DNA from: Symsagittifera roscoffensis
Lineage: Eukaryota; Xenacoelomorpha; Acoela; Convolutidae
NCBI RefSeq assembly: GCF_963678635.1
Contig: NW_026970824.1
Location: 195,001 to 259,000, forward strand
DNA: 64,000 nt
Direction: 5' to 3'
Part shown: positions 25,014-37,262 of the stretch, piece after piece
How the letters are laid out: each line of letters starts with the position of its first letter
How positions within the stretch are numbered: the stretch's first letter is position 1
Program-made: the position numbers and the translations under genes
Notes under the pieces: model-generated
Told to the model about the DNA's origin: nothing
Databases searched by the model: none
The model's input: only the letters and a program-made list of their open reading frames with translations

Positions 25014-28000
25014 CTTTTTTTGTTGGGTTATTTAGTTTTCTAAAGTATCGAAAAAGTGTTTTATTTCGTAGAATTGTGATGTCTGCTTTTACAGGTTTTG
25101 TTTTGTATTTGTGTCAAGAGTTAGGTTGTCTGGGTCAAAACTTTGATATTTGTGTAATATATCCAAGGTTAGTTTTTCTGTGGCTGGTACAAAAATATTT
25201 TCAATTTCTGTCTCTGAGGTAGGTATGTTATCTAGAGGGTCATGTAGATTAAAAACATGATTTTTTTTGAATCTAAATTTGGAGGTCTTGATAAATTTAA
25301 TTTATCAGTTAAGTTTTTTTCTCTAATAAGGAAATGGGTGTTTCCTATACATTTTTGTTTAAGTGGTTTTTGTGTTGTATAATTTTTGATCCATAATGAA
25401 TATGGTATCGGTTTAAATGTAGAGTTTCGTTACAAATCTACATCGTAAGGATTGTTTTGGCAATCTAGATATAGTGAAAACTGCTGTAAATTAGTTATTT
25501 GTGCAATATCAAGATCGGTTTTCACTTCATAATTTCATTCTAATAGTGATGACTTTTCGTCCTTTGCGAGGAAGGGTTTTACGTTTTGTGGTATTTCTAC
25601 TGTCGTTTTCCTTGTTATTATTTAGGGTGTTGTGTTTCGATTGAGTGTCTCTGGTAATGCAAGAATTTTTCCTGCAGTCCAGACTATATGTAAGTTTGGG
25701 ACTTGATTAGAATTAGTTGAAATCGATAGACTCTATGGTTTGCTTTTGATTTTTGGGTAAATCAGAAAAAATTATGTTTATGAGCTTATGATCTGTAAAT
25801 AGAACTGTTGGATGTTTTGATCAAAGGATTGAAAATTCATATTCTGCCAGAGTTTGTATTATAGCTGTACTTTCTCTCATAAGCGTGAAGAGTCCAAGTT
25901 CGGCTTGTGGAAATAGTCTTGATTTTGCTGAGAAACGATTCATTTTGTTTGTTCTTTTCTTTACGAAACAATAAGTTTCTATGTTACATCAGTGAGTTTG
26001 GCCATAATTTGAAATGGTCTTTTTCAGTTTAGTTGTAGTTACTTAGATATTCCTTTTTGTGTTACAAAAATTGGTATTAAGATTTCTGTTCCAATTTTTT
26101 TAATTTTGTAGCTGGTGGGAATCGTGATTTATTTGTGCTTGAACATTTTGTATTTGTAATAGTTTTTAGCCATTTTCTGATAAAATTCATTGTGTTAATT
26201 ATCTCTAATTAAAATCCAGTCTGTATGTGATGTGTTCCGAAGGCTAATTTAAAGATTCGTGAATGATTTAAATGACCTTCATCCTGCGTATGTAGTGGTA
26301 CATTGTAACAAACTGATTCTTTTGTAGGTTGACAATAACCTTGTGATTTTCTTGAGGAATTGCAGTGAAAAATATTGGTTTCCGTAGAAAATGTTGTAAA
26401 TTATTTAGTTGTGCATAATCAGGGTCGGTTTTTGTTGCATATTTGCATTTTAATTGTGGTGACGTTTTGACCTTTGCAATGAAGATTTTTTCATTTTCCG
26501 GTATTTTTACTGTCGTTCTTCTTGTTTATAAGTCGGTTGGTGTGTTTCGACTGAGTGTATCTGGTAATGCAAGATTTTTTTCTGCAGTCCAGACTGTATG
26601 TAAATTTAGGATTTTCATAAAATTTAGTTGAAATCGACAAACTGCATGGTTTGGATTTGATTTTTGTGTAAATGAGAAATTTATCTGTTTATAACTTGTA
26701 AGTAGAACTGTTGGATGTTTTGATCCAAGGATTGAAATTTCATACTCTGTCAGAGTGTATATTATAGCTGTACATTCTCTCATAAGCGTAGAAAGTCTAA
26801 GTTCGGCTTGTGGAATTAGTCTTGAATTTGCTGGTATACGATTCAATTTGTTTGTTCCTCTATGTGAGTGTAATAATGCTGCGCCGGTTCCAAAGTTTGG
26901 GGCGTCGCACAAGGCATAAAATGGTTGATCTGGATCTGGGATCGTAGTTGATATTCGTTCGGTGAGAAGTGTTTTCAGTTCTTCAAATCGGTTTTGGTGT
27001 TCCGTCGTCCAGTCATTATGAATTTTTAAAAGGTTTTTAGTGATTATTTTATATACCTACTTAAAAAGTTTAGTAATCCTAGAAATTCTTAGATTTTCTT
27101 TTTATTTGATAGAGGTTGAAATCTTATAATTGCGTCTATGCGATATGTTTATGGAGTGATTGTGTTTTCTTCGATAATATGTCCCAGGAACTTAACACGG
27201 GTAGAAAGAAGTGTGATAATATGTCCCGGGAATTTAACACGGTTGTGAAAGAAGTGTGAAGTGAGCTGTTTTCACGTTTTCTCTAAGTAGTGTTTGGTGT
27301 TTTTTTCCAATACTTTGAACATTTTGTGTTTTGTTTGCGATTGCATGAAAAAATAGTCTAATTAGGTTATAACTTTCTTGCTGAAAGTAAGTGGTCGGAC
27401 AACTTTACTTATAAATGCTGAAAAAGCTGCTGGTCCTATGGAGATTCCATAAAAAAGTCTATTCAATTAGTATTGTTGATTTCCAATAACGAAATGTGTT
27501 AAGTGTCGTGATTGTTCATCTAGTGGCAGTTGATTATGTGGGATGTTCATATTAGCTGTTGTGAAGTTTTGTCTGTTTATTTTAGTATGGATTACTTGAA
27601 TTGGTTCTATAGGTAAATTAAATTTAGATTCATCAATGAGTGATTTGAGGTATCTAGCTTCTAAAACAACCTTTAATGATTCTCCTTTAGCGAGAATAAT
27701 AACGGGATGTGTGAATGTGTTTCCTTTTGGTTGTTCTTCTGTGTTATCTGGGGAAATGGTTTCGTTTTGTTCTAAGTTATCTAGTAATCTATTGACTTTA
27801 TCTTTTAGATGAATTGGAACTTTACTTGTTTGCTGTTTTTTAAAAATTACGTCAAGCTTCAGAGGTGGGTGTAATGATGAAATTACTCTTCCAACATCAA
27901 ACTTAGATGTGACATAAGCCATTTGGTATTTAAGCAGTTGTTCTGTTACTTGTTCGAATTGTTGTTGTGTAATTTGAGAGTGTTGAAAAACGAACATTGT

Positions 28001-29323
28001 AAGGAATCTTTGTTGTTCAGTGGTATAATTTGATTTTTGGAACGTTGGTTTAAAAAAGATGTTTTTGAAAAATTATCCCTGTTTGGTTTTGAATCACTAG
28101 CTATATTATCGTTTGATACTTCTTCTTTGATGATTATCACTTGACATTTATCTAATAATTTTAAGATGTTATCTACTCTATATGCTGTTTCTATTGTAGG
28201 AGAAATTATTGCATTGGTTTCACAAAATCCTAAAAAACCAGGGTGTAATGTTATTTTATATGAAGAAATGATGAATACGTGCCAGGAAACTATATCTAAA
28301 CTTGTTTTTTTTGTGTATTTGATGGTGAGATTGCTACTCGAAAAAGTTTATGGATTCGTTTGAGTTCAAGATCAGTCATATATAGTCGTTGTTCATTTTG
28401 AACGATGTTGTATTGTTGGATTTGACTTATTGAGAAGTTTTATACACGTTCTGATAATAATTTCAAATGTTTTCGTTCTTGGTTGTATATCAGGTAAAAT
28501 TTGGAAAAAATGGAGCTTTTCTATTTAATCTTTGAACAAATGTTAGTGGTGTTTTACCCATTCTTTTGTTATCCTTTAATTGTATTTTACTATTTAGGAT
28601 AATAAAATTGGTAAAAAATTAAGTAATGAAGGAGATTCCGACGATATTGTGCTTTATGTCTGTGATATGAAATGTTTGTTTGAAAGGTTGATTTATTAGT
28701 TTGTTTTTTCCCTCAATCGTGTGGGAACGAAAAGAAAGTGAATTTTTCCATAATTTGGTAAACTTGATCCATGTGATGTAACTAATTTGTTTGAAACCTT
28801 TGATGGTAACAAACTTGGTTGTAGAGTTTGTATTTCATTCCATGTGGGGTTGTTTTTGATATTTGATTCTGCTCCTGAGTCTATGAAGAAATGAATTTCA
28901 AGGTCTGGTCATTAAAATTTTTTGCTTTTTGGACTCTCTGAGAGAAGAGGAATTGTCTAAATTTTTCATTAAGTGATTGTATCTTATTTGTTGTATTTTG
29001 ATAAATGTTACTCATCTCGAACTTTACTTGAGTTCTTGTTCGGTGTAATCTCTTATTTTTTGAGTTTTATTGAAATTATTTAAATTTTCAGTATTTTGCT
29101 ATAAATCCCATTGATGTTTCGTATTCGTTTTCAATGTGAAGAATATTTTTTGAAAGTGTGTTTTCTTTTTCGCTCTCATCATCTGTGGATTCAAATTTTA
29201 TGTGATTTAGTTGTAACTTTAAATTTTCTGAGTTATTAATACCGGGAGGGTCTGATTGGATTACTTCAGTTGTTTGTATCCGATTAATTTGTTTTTGATG
29301 TTTAGGTGTACTGCTTCTATAGT
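25014..29323 (-). repeat. Array unit 5, continuous with gag
   Basis: This is the most diverged unit and the only one that runs on into gag, so it probably keeps the original order. RNase H copies lie at about 25,560-25,970 and 26,526-26,912 (ending LPDTLSRNTPTDL). RT runs about 26,950-27,997, with a thumb-like VKFLGHIIEEN and FLGLLNF. The protease lies at about 28,910-28,550 with FFIDSGAESNI, the D-S-G variant of the retropepsin active site. Its RNase H differs from unit 3 at roughly one residue in eight. Broken. Confidence 0.85.
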
Positions 29324-31013
29324 TTTGCTGTGAATTTTCATTTTGTGTATTATTTATGTGTGATGAATGAGTGAGAACGAATTTTTTGTCTATTTGGGTA
29401 GTTATAATTTCGGTTCCTAGAAATGTCACGTGATCTATTGTGATTGTTTTTTTAGTTTGATCTGTTGTTTGAATAGTTTCGTGATCTGTTATCTGAATAT
29501 TGTCTATTTCTTTTGTTTGAGTAATTCCTGTTTCGATTGTTTGAGGAAGTTTTGAATCGACCATTTGAATAATATCTCTTTTGAGAGTTTGAATGAGAAC
29601 AACTTCTACTGTTATTTGAGTAATTACTTTGTTTGAATTTGACCTTGAGGAATTATTTCAATTTTGGTTATTGACTGTTTGATTTATTATCTGTTTTATG
29701 AAAAAAATTTTGAAATTCTTTGATCTGGAGATCTTCCGCGATAGTTATTTCGATAAGGTGATTGTTGTCTATAGTTATTATAGTTATCTGGGAGTTGTTT
29801 TTTTGAACTATTATTAGTATGAATGTTTTTGTTTGGTCGATTCTGGTCTTTTTCATGTATTGATAAAAGGATTTATTTGGTTCTCTACTTTTCTGTGGTT
29901 TTTTTTCTGATTAGCTTGCTACTTTTGTCCAGATTCAGCTATTCTATGTCCATATCTACGGCTATAGCTACACAATGTTTTGAGTGAACGTTTACCTATA
30001 AAATTTAGATTTTTTCCGTAGATATTTAATATTTGAGTGATTTTTCAGCTTGTTCAGTGTCGGGTCATACATTTTATTTTTTTATGAAGTGGTTTTATTT
30101 TTACAGATCGTATTTTAAAACTTCTGATTCTTCATTTTTATTTTGATTTCAGATTGTTGTAATTTGTCTACTTGTTTTTGGAAGTCTATATCAGGTTCTC
30201 AAATTAAGGATGGATGTGACACTCTCTTTCTCATAGCTTTTTTTCGTAGTTGTGGTGTTAGAGTCATCATTAGGAATTCTGTCATCTTTGTGTTTTTATA
30301 ATAATGTGTATTAAGTGAATATGATTTTCTTACTAATATTTGAATTCTTACTGCAAGTTGCTTAATTGTTTCATAAGGGAGTCTACGGATTTTGGTATAT
30401 AAAGTCTTTGATGTTGTTTATTTCTTTCAGAGTCGAACACTTTCAAAAACACTTGTGTGAATCTTTTCCAGTCTGATTTAATGTCTATTGGTAAAACTGA
30501 AAACCACTTTAGGGCTGCCCCATCAAGTGTGGTTTGGATTAGAGTTGTACGTCTATGTATCCACTTTTGATGAAGTGGCGTATTCACAGGTTCAGGTCCT
30601 ATATTTAAAAATAAATTAGCTGTGACTGCATTTGAATCATAGTCTACTGAGTATTCAGGATCTAGTCCTGTGAATAGCAGTAGTGGTTTATTAGGAGATA
30701 TAGAAGATCCATCCATAAGGTATGGATTCATAGTCACTTGGAGTGATTCTAAGGCATTTGGTACTTGAAAAAATTTGTAAGTTGTGTTTTTGTATNNNNN
30801 NNNNNNNNNNNNNNNNNNNNNNNNNNNNNNNNNNNNNNNNNNNNNNNNNNNNNNNNNNNNNNNNNNNNNNNNNNNNNNNNNNNNNNNNNNNNNNNNNNNN
30901 NNNNNNNNNNNNNNNNNNNNNNNNNNNNNNNNNNNNNNNNNNNNNNNNNNNNNNNNNNNNNNNNNNNNNNNNNNNNNNNNNNNNNNNNNNNNNNNAAACC
31001 TACAGAATTTCAC
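29088..31013 (-). mobile_element. Gag of element A (Ty3/gypsy fossil)
   Basis: The stretch 30,795-30,348 has the layout of a retrotransposon gag capsid: SPNKPLLLFTGLDPEYSV, WIHRRTTLIQTTLDGAALKWF, then WKRFTQVFLKVFDSE, the common 'L.G.A..WF...W..F...F' pattern. A zinc-knuckle-like KTLCSYSRRYGHRI lies near 29,990-29,920, as expected for nucleocapsid. A long Thr/Ile/Gln-rich linker (29,564-29,088) ends near the protease. Gag forms the particle shell and binds RNA. Its 5' end lies in or beyond the assembly gap. Broken. Confidence 0.8.
30796..30995. other. Assembly gap of 200 N
   Basis: There are exactly 200 unknown bases, so this is probably a fixed-size placeholder. It cuts the gag of element A. 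Sequence to the right of the gap does not continue gag, so the true distance and even the adjacency are uncertain. The 5' LTR of element A, if it survives, may be hidden here. Confidence 1.
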
Positions 31014-32300
31014 TTAGCTACAAAACCAGTGAACTGGGTTCTTTTTGCGGCAAAATACTTACAAGTGGAGTTTCCTCTTGTTTAACCAACCTACTTCAGT
31101 AGCAATCGAAATATTCAAAAAAAAATTCTGCGGTTGTGAAAAAATCATTTCATTGCACAATCTGAACGATTTTTTATGGAGAGATGTAACGATGAACACA
31201 TTGAATTTGCTTCAAAAGTTCGGTTTGATGATGGAATTTCATCAGAATTATCTTCATATAAAACAACCAAGGATAATGGTAAACGGTACCAGTAATACAG
31301 ATTTACAACACTAGGTTGGGTGAATCCCTACAGGGTTCATTGGGTGTAGAGGGATCATTGGGTAAAGAAAGAAAGGATTCTACAGAGATCATTTCTTTCT
31401 TTTTAGCTAACAATAGCACTAAAATTGTGCAATGCGTTGTGCTCTTGAAGGTCTTTGCGAGTTGATTCTTTTAAAAACTCTTTAAATTCTTGATGCTAAC
31501 TCCTATGTTTTAGATGCCTACAATTCTGAATGAGGTCCTGCAACTAGATTTCATTCAACTTCAGACTGTTGAAGTTAGAAAGCCGTTCTTTGTGGTTTTG
31601 CGGTCGGATGTAATTAATACATTGGACGAGCGTATACCCCAAATAAAACTTTCCAGCGTTTGAGAATTGAAGATCGTGTGAGTAGAACTGAGCAGTTAAT
31701 AAGTTATGGATGCAAGAATTCACGAGCTTCCCAACGTGTACTAGTGAGATCGAAACAATTAATAAAGGGTGCTGGCAGTTATCCAGAGTGATCCCCAGCG
31801 AGCAGTGCAACAAACCCAGCGCTCATAGTGTGTTGAAGAAGAGACATTTATGACCTTTTGTACGAATTGATCTAAGGCTATTGACAAACGAGTTCTTCTC
31901 AAAGTAAACTGTTCCCATCGAAACTTTTGATAATGGAAAAGATTCGTTCGGTTAGCTCCAAGAAACTCATTTTTGGTGTTCATTGCTATTATAGTTTGTA
32001 AAACCGGTTCAAGATCAAAAACAACTTCATGTTACCAGCTGCGCTGACCAGCTAATAGAAGAAATGTTATGATATTTTCTTCTTGATATGGGTACTTCGC
32101 AGCACTTTTGAGCAAAGTTGATTCAATGACAGAGAACACAATATCGGTAACAGTCATTTTTCTAAAACCTAGTTTCGCTTCGAGTATTCGCAGATTGTAA
32201 AGTTTCGCAGCATCTTCAGATGCAATGAGAAAGTTTTCAGAAGAGCATCTACCCAATTCTGCAGGGAACACAGCTCAACAAAAGCATATCACAGGTGAAA
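30996..32300. other. Unassigned stretch between elements A and B
   Basis: An 89-residue plus-strand ORF at 31,045-31,314 contains LHNLNDFLWRDVTMNTLNLL and may be a fragment of a mobile-element protein, but no family was recognised. Short minus-strand ORFs at 31,544-32,271 follow the end of the element B integrase and are not recognisable. The 3' LTR of element B should lie here, but no matching copy was found at 57.7-60.4 kb. Confidence 0.4.
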
Positions 32301-32303
32301 AAG

Positions 32304-33290
32304 TCAACTCCAATGGGTCAATATGACCAAATCTTCCTCAATTCGCGGACCAGTTCTCGTTGAGATGAGAAACCAGCTACGCCTATCGCAGCGAGATTGT
32401 TTTATAAGTGATTTCAGCATTGTACTCAAGCGATAAAGCCTTTCCCGCTGGTTCACTTCCGTTATCATGAACGGCCCTCTCCATTTCTTCAGTAGCTTTT
32501 TTCCTCTTTTGGAGGTACGATGTTCTGGAACACCCAGACCTATTTCCCACAGCATACGGCTTCGCTTGAAGTATTTTTCATTGTATTTCTTCCACTGTCT
32601 CATCTGTGCCTGTGCTGTGTTCCTTCTGCACATCTCGTAAAGTTCCTGTTGTCTTTTGACTGCTTCCTTCACATAAGCTTGATGTGACGTCTTCTTTCCC
32701 TCATACTCTCTCTACCAGTTAATATCATGAAAGGACTAATCCCCGTTGTCGAATGATGCGTGCTGTCATACGCCCCCACCACCTGCGGCAGATATTTGTC
32801 CCAGTCAGTCATATACCTCGAGCATATCCACTAGTGTTCTAATCTTTGTCTCATCGAATCTATTCGTTTGTGGTTCGTAGGTCGTTGAATGAGCCTGTGC
32901 AATGTTGTCAGGTCCCCCACAGATGCCTTCCCAATGTCCGATTGGAATGTCATCGAACAACCATATCGTGATATCTAGTGCATTATCAAGTGATCGTTTT
33001 TTTCCCGAGGCCATCTGACATGGTACCGCTTCTGCCAGTTTCGTGAAATGATCTATAATTACTAATATCTGATAATATCCCGAGTCGGTCTTACAGATCT
33101 TCTGATGGTCTATCTGCACGACGTCGTTAAACTCCGCGCTTTGCACAGACTTAAGAGGGAATTTCGTTTTCCTGGGATCCTTCACCAGCAAGAACGACAG
33201 AAGCCCTGGCCAATCAAACTTGTGTAGTATTTTTTGTTGTACCTTGTCTATCCCCTGATGTCCAGTTTGGTCATGCGATCTGAACAATAC
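32304..33290 (-). mobile_element. Integrase of element B (Ty3/gypsy fossil)
   Basis: The minus-strand ORF 33,287-32,805 begins with an H-x3-H type zinc-binding end (DQTGHQGIDKVQQKI, FDWPGL) and continues VVQIDHQKI then YYQILVIIDHFTKLAEAVP, the standard integrase core with catalytic Asp in QID. The ORF 32,672-32,304 carries the C-terminal part, with WEIGLGVPEHRTSKRGKKL and KKWRGPFMITEV, which matches the GPY/F module of Ty3/gypsy integrases. This is the 3' end of the element B pol. Broken. Confidence 0.85.
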
Positions 33291-33314
33291 TATGTTTGGT
33301 ATAGCTGATGTTGT

Positions 33315-34730
33315 ATGATGAGGTTATGCTTGTGTAGAACTTTTCGTCTTTTTTCCTACAGGCTACCAGGCCATCATCTGGGTGATAGAGCAATTCCTTT
33401 CTCTCCTTGTAGAACTGGCTCAAGATTTAACAACTATCATCTTACAGGTCTCTTTTCTCCTTCACTCCCGTGCGAATCCATTTTGATATGCTACTCGTCA
33501 GTTTTTTACTCTTCGGTGGTCGCTTCTGATCCGACAGTCTGTATCTCGCTTTGACGTATTCCTCATTGCCATCATTTGACCATTCAGCTCTCCAGGGTTG
33601 TGGATGTCCTTTTTAAGCTTCACGCAAACTAACCTTCTCAAGATCTCCATGTCGACCTCTGGCTCTAGATTCGTCCTGTTGTTCGAACTGCAAGATATCT
33701 ACCTGAATGGTTTTCTCGACACTGCTATCTTTTCAAGGTCTTCCCCTCCTTACGCGTCATCATGACCCAGGTTGTATGTCACTGACGATGGATCTGTTTG
33801 CAACTTTCTGTCGTGGTACCTCATTTTTTCTTCAACTAATACTGTGCAGAGACTGTCTTGCTCATTGTCACTCTCCTGCGAACCATCATCTCATTTTTCC
33901 GACTCAACGGACAAATTTTCTCCCCCGCCATCTATTCCTGGTTGCGGCCATTCACCAGACTTTTGATCTAGAGCAAGGTGTTCAACTTCCTGCTAGAAAG
34001 ACACACTCTTCTTTCGTATTGTCGTCCGCCTGAGTACTTTTTCCTGGATTCTCTCGTTTAGTGTCCGCACAACCTCCTTGCTCTGTGGCTCCCGGCTTTT
34101 TGTCAAATCTCCGTCTTGTTTCACTTCCCGTTTTTTCAAAATGGTGACTTCCCGTCTGTCTCTACCACTTTCTGAGACCACAAGTTTGTCATCTGCTAAT
34201 CTCTCGAGTAGTTTTCTTAGATCCTCTCCTACCGTCACCTTTCCTGTTTCCACTTCGTCGAGGTCGTAGCCTTTTGCCTTTAGCGTTTCCCTCACTATCT
34301 TGGACTTGAGCATTAATTCAATTTCTTTTGTTTTATGTTCACTTGAGAATACCGGATGGTCCTCTTTCGGTTTTCCCGACTTATCTAACCATTTTGTGAG
34401 CGGTAGGCTGTCATATGTTTCCTTGTCTATAAAAGAAAAGCCATCTTTGCTCTCCGGTATATCAGCCTCCATTTGATCCTGTCTCTCTTAGAATTTCTTC
34501 TTCTTATTCAAGCTGTCAGTATTTTGGTGCTTGTTCCTCGTTCTGTGTTCGGTGATCATTTGGTAGCCATCCAGCCGCACTATCCACCTCCCGATGTAGC
34601 TCTGGTCCACTGAGTACGTTTTCAACCAGCTGAGTGCTCTGTTGTCGACCTTCAATTGATTGATTCGCTACCCAGGTATGTCCTGTTTTTTTCCACGAAA
34701 GTGACAAGCGCAAACATCTCCAATTTGGGT
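33315..34730 (-). mobile_element. Element B pol, RNase H-to-integrase linker (fossil)
   Basis: Between RNase H and integrase lies GC-richer sequence. A 159-residue minus-strand ORF at 34,472-33,993 is charged (Lys/Glu-rich, with LERLADDKLVVSESGRD), and another lies at 34,713-34,516. Plus-strand ORFs here are shadows of this coding sequence. No domain was recognised in the linker itself; its length is more than usual for the family, so it may include a lineage-specific insert. Broken. Confidence 0.5.
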
Positions 34731-34734
34731 GCTT

Positions 34735-34985
34735 CTGATTTCATTTCCATATCACTCAAGAGTTTGCTCCCATAGGCAAGCGGTCTCACTACTGTCTTTC
34801 CGTTCCACTCTTGTTCTTGTGGATCAGCCCGAGATCGCTACTACCGATGCATCGGTATCGAGCCCGTACATTCCTCTTTCGGACGGCATGAATAGCACAG
34901 GTGCTTCGCATAGTTCTTTCTTTGTTCTCTGATATAATTCTTCCGCCGCGTTATTCCATGTGAGTTTTCCCCTTGTGCTTCATGA
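34735..34985 (-). mobile_element. RNase H of element B (fossil)
   Basis: The minus-strand translation here reads WNNAAEELYQRTKKELCEAP, then VLFMPSERGMYGLDTDAS, matching the start of the Ty3/gypsy RNase H (catalytic Asp in TDAS) after the usual W..A...LK..L...PVL lead-in. RNase H removes the RNA strand during reverse transcription. It sits directly after the RT. Broken. Confidence 0.75.
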
Positions 34986-35160
34986 GTTGTTGCATTGGAT
35001 ATAATTTGTCCGCATAGCCATCAGTGGTTTCCCTGTAGTAATTTGCGAAACCCAAGAAGCTCATCACCTGGTGTTTTGTTTTTGGCTATTTCCAACTCAG
35101 CACTGCCTCTACCGCGTCCGGGTCTGGTCAAATGCCATGTTTATCCACCATTCTCCCCAG

Positions 35161-35990
35161 TTATTTAATCGAGTCTATAAGAATCTCATACTTTGACGGC
35201 TTGCATTTCAGTCCTGCCCTCTTCATGCAAGCGAACACCTCGTCTAGTCGTTCAATATGGTCCTGCAGAGTAGGTGTTGCAATCACCACATCATCTACGT
35301 AGCAAATTACCAAATTGCCGTACTTCTTTGTTACGCTTGTCAGAGCTTGTGCCATCAGTCGTTGGAATGTTGCTGTCGCATTGCAAAGACCAATTAGCAT
35401 CCTTTTCCATTGAAATAATCCCAGCTCGCATGCAAAACCCGTCTGATCCCTGTCCAGTTTCCTCAGAGGTACCTGCCAAAAAGCCGACCCTAGATCAGGA
35501 GTTGTAAACAATTTGGCGTCTTCTAATTTTGAGAGACTCTCATCTATCCTAGGTATGGAGTAGGCATCCATCACCTTGACGGAGTTCAGATTTCGAAAGT
35601 CACAACAAAACCTAAATTGGTATCCTTATTTTTTAGCCATCACTACTCCACACGCCGACGGTGATTTGGATGGTTCTATAATGTCATACTCTAGTACGTT
35701 CTCTATCTCGTTTCTACATGCATCCAATTTGTTTGGCGTCATTTCCATCGCCCCAATCCTGTGTGGTACCGCCGACTCCTTCAGTTCTACTTCATGTTCA
35801 GCGAAGTTACATCATCCGATGTCTGCCATATGTCTCGAGAAAACATCCTGATTCCTATCTACAACGTCTTTGATGGCTTCGCGCTGTTCGTCTGTTACTT
35901 TCCCCTTAAGTGTTCATCCACTGGTAATACTATTTTGTCCATTTCCAATTCTAGTGTGTGTCTTTCCGGAAATTCCGAACAGTTCGAAAG
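35161..35990 (-). mobile_element. Reverse transcriptase of element B (Ty3/gypsy fossil)
   Basis: This is a clear RT. The N-terminal fingers part reads LEYDIIEPSKSPSACGVVMA and FRFCCDFRNLNSVKV (about 35,730-35,580). The 137-residue ORF at 35,574-35,161 continues with AYSIPRIDESLSKL, FTTPDLGSAFWQVPL (catalytic Asp), IGLCNATATFQRLM and ICYVDDVVI (YVDD active site), then ERLDEVFACMKRAGLKCKPS. The order and motifs are those of Ty3/gypsy. Copies of it are not amplified, unlike element A, and its RT is clearly a different lineage. Confidence 0.93.
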
Positions 35991-36263
35991 TTCGTCGTCT
36001 GTCTATGACTTAAGTGACTTCAAAAGATAAGTTCTGATGAACATTTTATTTTTTTTTAATTTTCTCAAGATAAAAATCTTATCCCAATGATTCGGGCGAT
36101 CAAGAACTTCTTTTTCTTTCTTTTTTTTAGTCATTTCATATCTAGTTTTCATGGGCAGCGCGCATGCCAGCTTCCTTTTCCTCTGGATTGTGATTAGTAT
36201 ATCAGGAGTATTGAAGAAGACACTGACGCAGAGGCAACTCTTGGTTATCGAGAAGGATCTTCA

Positions 36264-37262
36264 TCAAATTGCAGCACTTTGACTGTTTGGGTTAGGTACT
36301 ATATATACTTTTTTTTTGTCACTTAGTTCATTATAGTTTTTCAACCGCAATCTTACTATTGCCGCCTCATTCGCTTTCAGCCTTACCCTCCTACTCAAGA
36401 AAAGTGAAGCCTTATTTTCATTCGCCATTATCAAATTTAATGGTTTAATTACGTACTTACTTTCCGGGTTCTGAATCTTGAAAATTGCATTGTTAAGATC
36501 AATTGTTACATCGAAATTCTTGATGAAATATCTGCCTATTATAAAATAGTCAGACTCATCTTGATTCTCCACCACCAGAAAACTCACCCTTAAGTTGCTT
36601 TCCCCCAGGTTTAGGAATATTAATAGAGTCCTGCCTACAACCCGAAGCGACCCCTTGTTTGCTACTGACAGCCGTACTCTTGAGTCAATAAAGTCGTCTT
36701 TGTCGGATCCCAATTTCCTCCAAAATACAATTGGTATTACACTCAAAACGGATCCCGTGTCCAACAACCCAACCAGTTGCGTCTTCTTGTCGCTCATGTC
36801 CAATACATGTGCAGATACATCTGCTTCCGTCCCCAGATGCATGGCAACCTCTTCTAGAATAGCACAGTGCCCAACGGATTTCACTTTTTGGTCTTCTCTG
36901 CCAACATAAATCTGTCCGGCTAGATCTGCGTCACACGTTATCATCGTCTTTGTATAGATGTTTTTTCCATCTATGATCAACATGACATCATGCGGACCAT
37001 AGGCTTCCGTATATCTGTTGTCTATGCGAATCGATTTGCCACCACCGCTCGTGAATAAAGCTCTCAGTGCTCTAGAAGGGGTTTTTGGGGTTATTGTTCT
37101 CAAGTAGTCCGCATATACTTCAATGTGCAATAATTTTTGATCACTTGGTTCACTCAGGTTTCTCGTTACTTCATGACCGCCCACTGTGAATATTGACATG
37201 ACTCTCGCTCCAATCTTCGTGGTACCAAATGGTTTGCCTGTCACCATCTTTAAGGATTGCAA
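36264..37262 (-). mobile_element. Protease-bearing ORF of element B (Ty3/gypsy fossil)
   Basis: This 332-residue ORF has a retropepsin active site GLLDTGSVLSVIP at residues about 165-177 and the second conserved strand DYFIIGRYFI (the ILGxDF equivalent) further on, followed by VTIDLNNAIFKI. The aspartic protease normally cuts the Gag-Pol polyprotein. About 150 residues lie upstream of the protease (including HDVMLIIDGKNIYTKTMITC and HCAILEEVAMHLG) with no family recognised; they look like an ordered domain and are an unusual addition. Base composition is more balanced than the surrounding DNA. Confidence 0.88.

Larger units (their letters stand above)
9455..29323 (-). mobile_element. Five-unit tandem array of the element A protease-RT-RNase H segment (fossil)
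   Basis: A segment of about 4.03 kb is repeated head to tail. Clear joins lie at about 13,770, 17,800, 21,110 and 25,014. The first three joins are the same: gag-linker sequence ending GCTGTGAATTTTC meets GTATGTTATCTAGAG from the RNase H-integrase side. The fourth join differs. Within each unit, in minus-strand order, are the gag end, an aspartic protease (IDSGAE), the RT, and RNase H twice. Gag is found only at the right end and integrase only at the left end, as expected if an internal part of one element was amplified. Units 2-4 are almost identical, unit 1 is close, and unit 5 is clearly more diverged. Confidence 0.9.

Noticed and set aside
30743-31102. ORFs spanning the run of N
   Set aside because: They are artefacts of translating unknown bases.
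33707-34269. Plus-strand ORFs at 33.7-34.3 kb and 35.2-36.0 kb
   Set aside because: They lie antisense to element B pol and have no own domain features.
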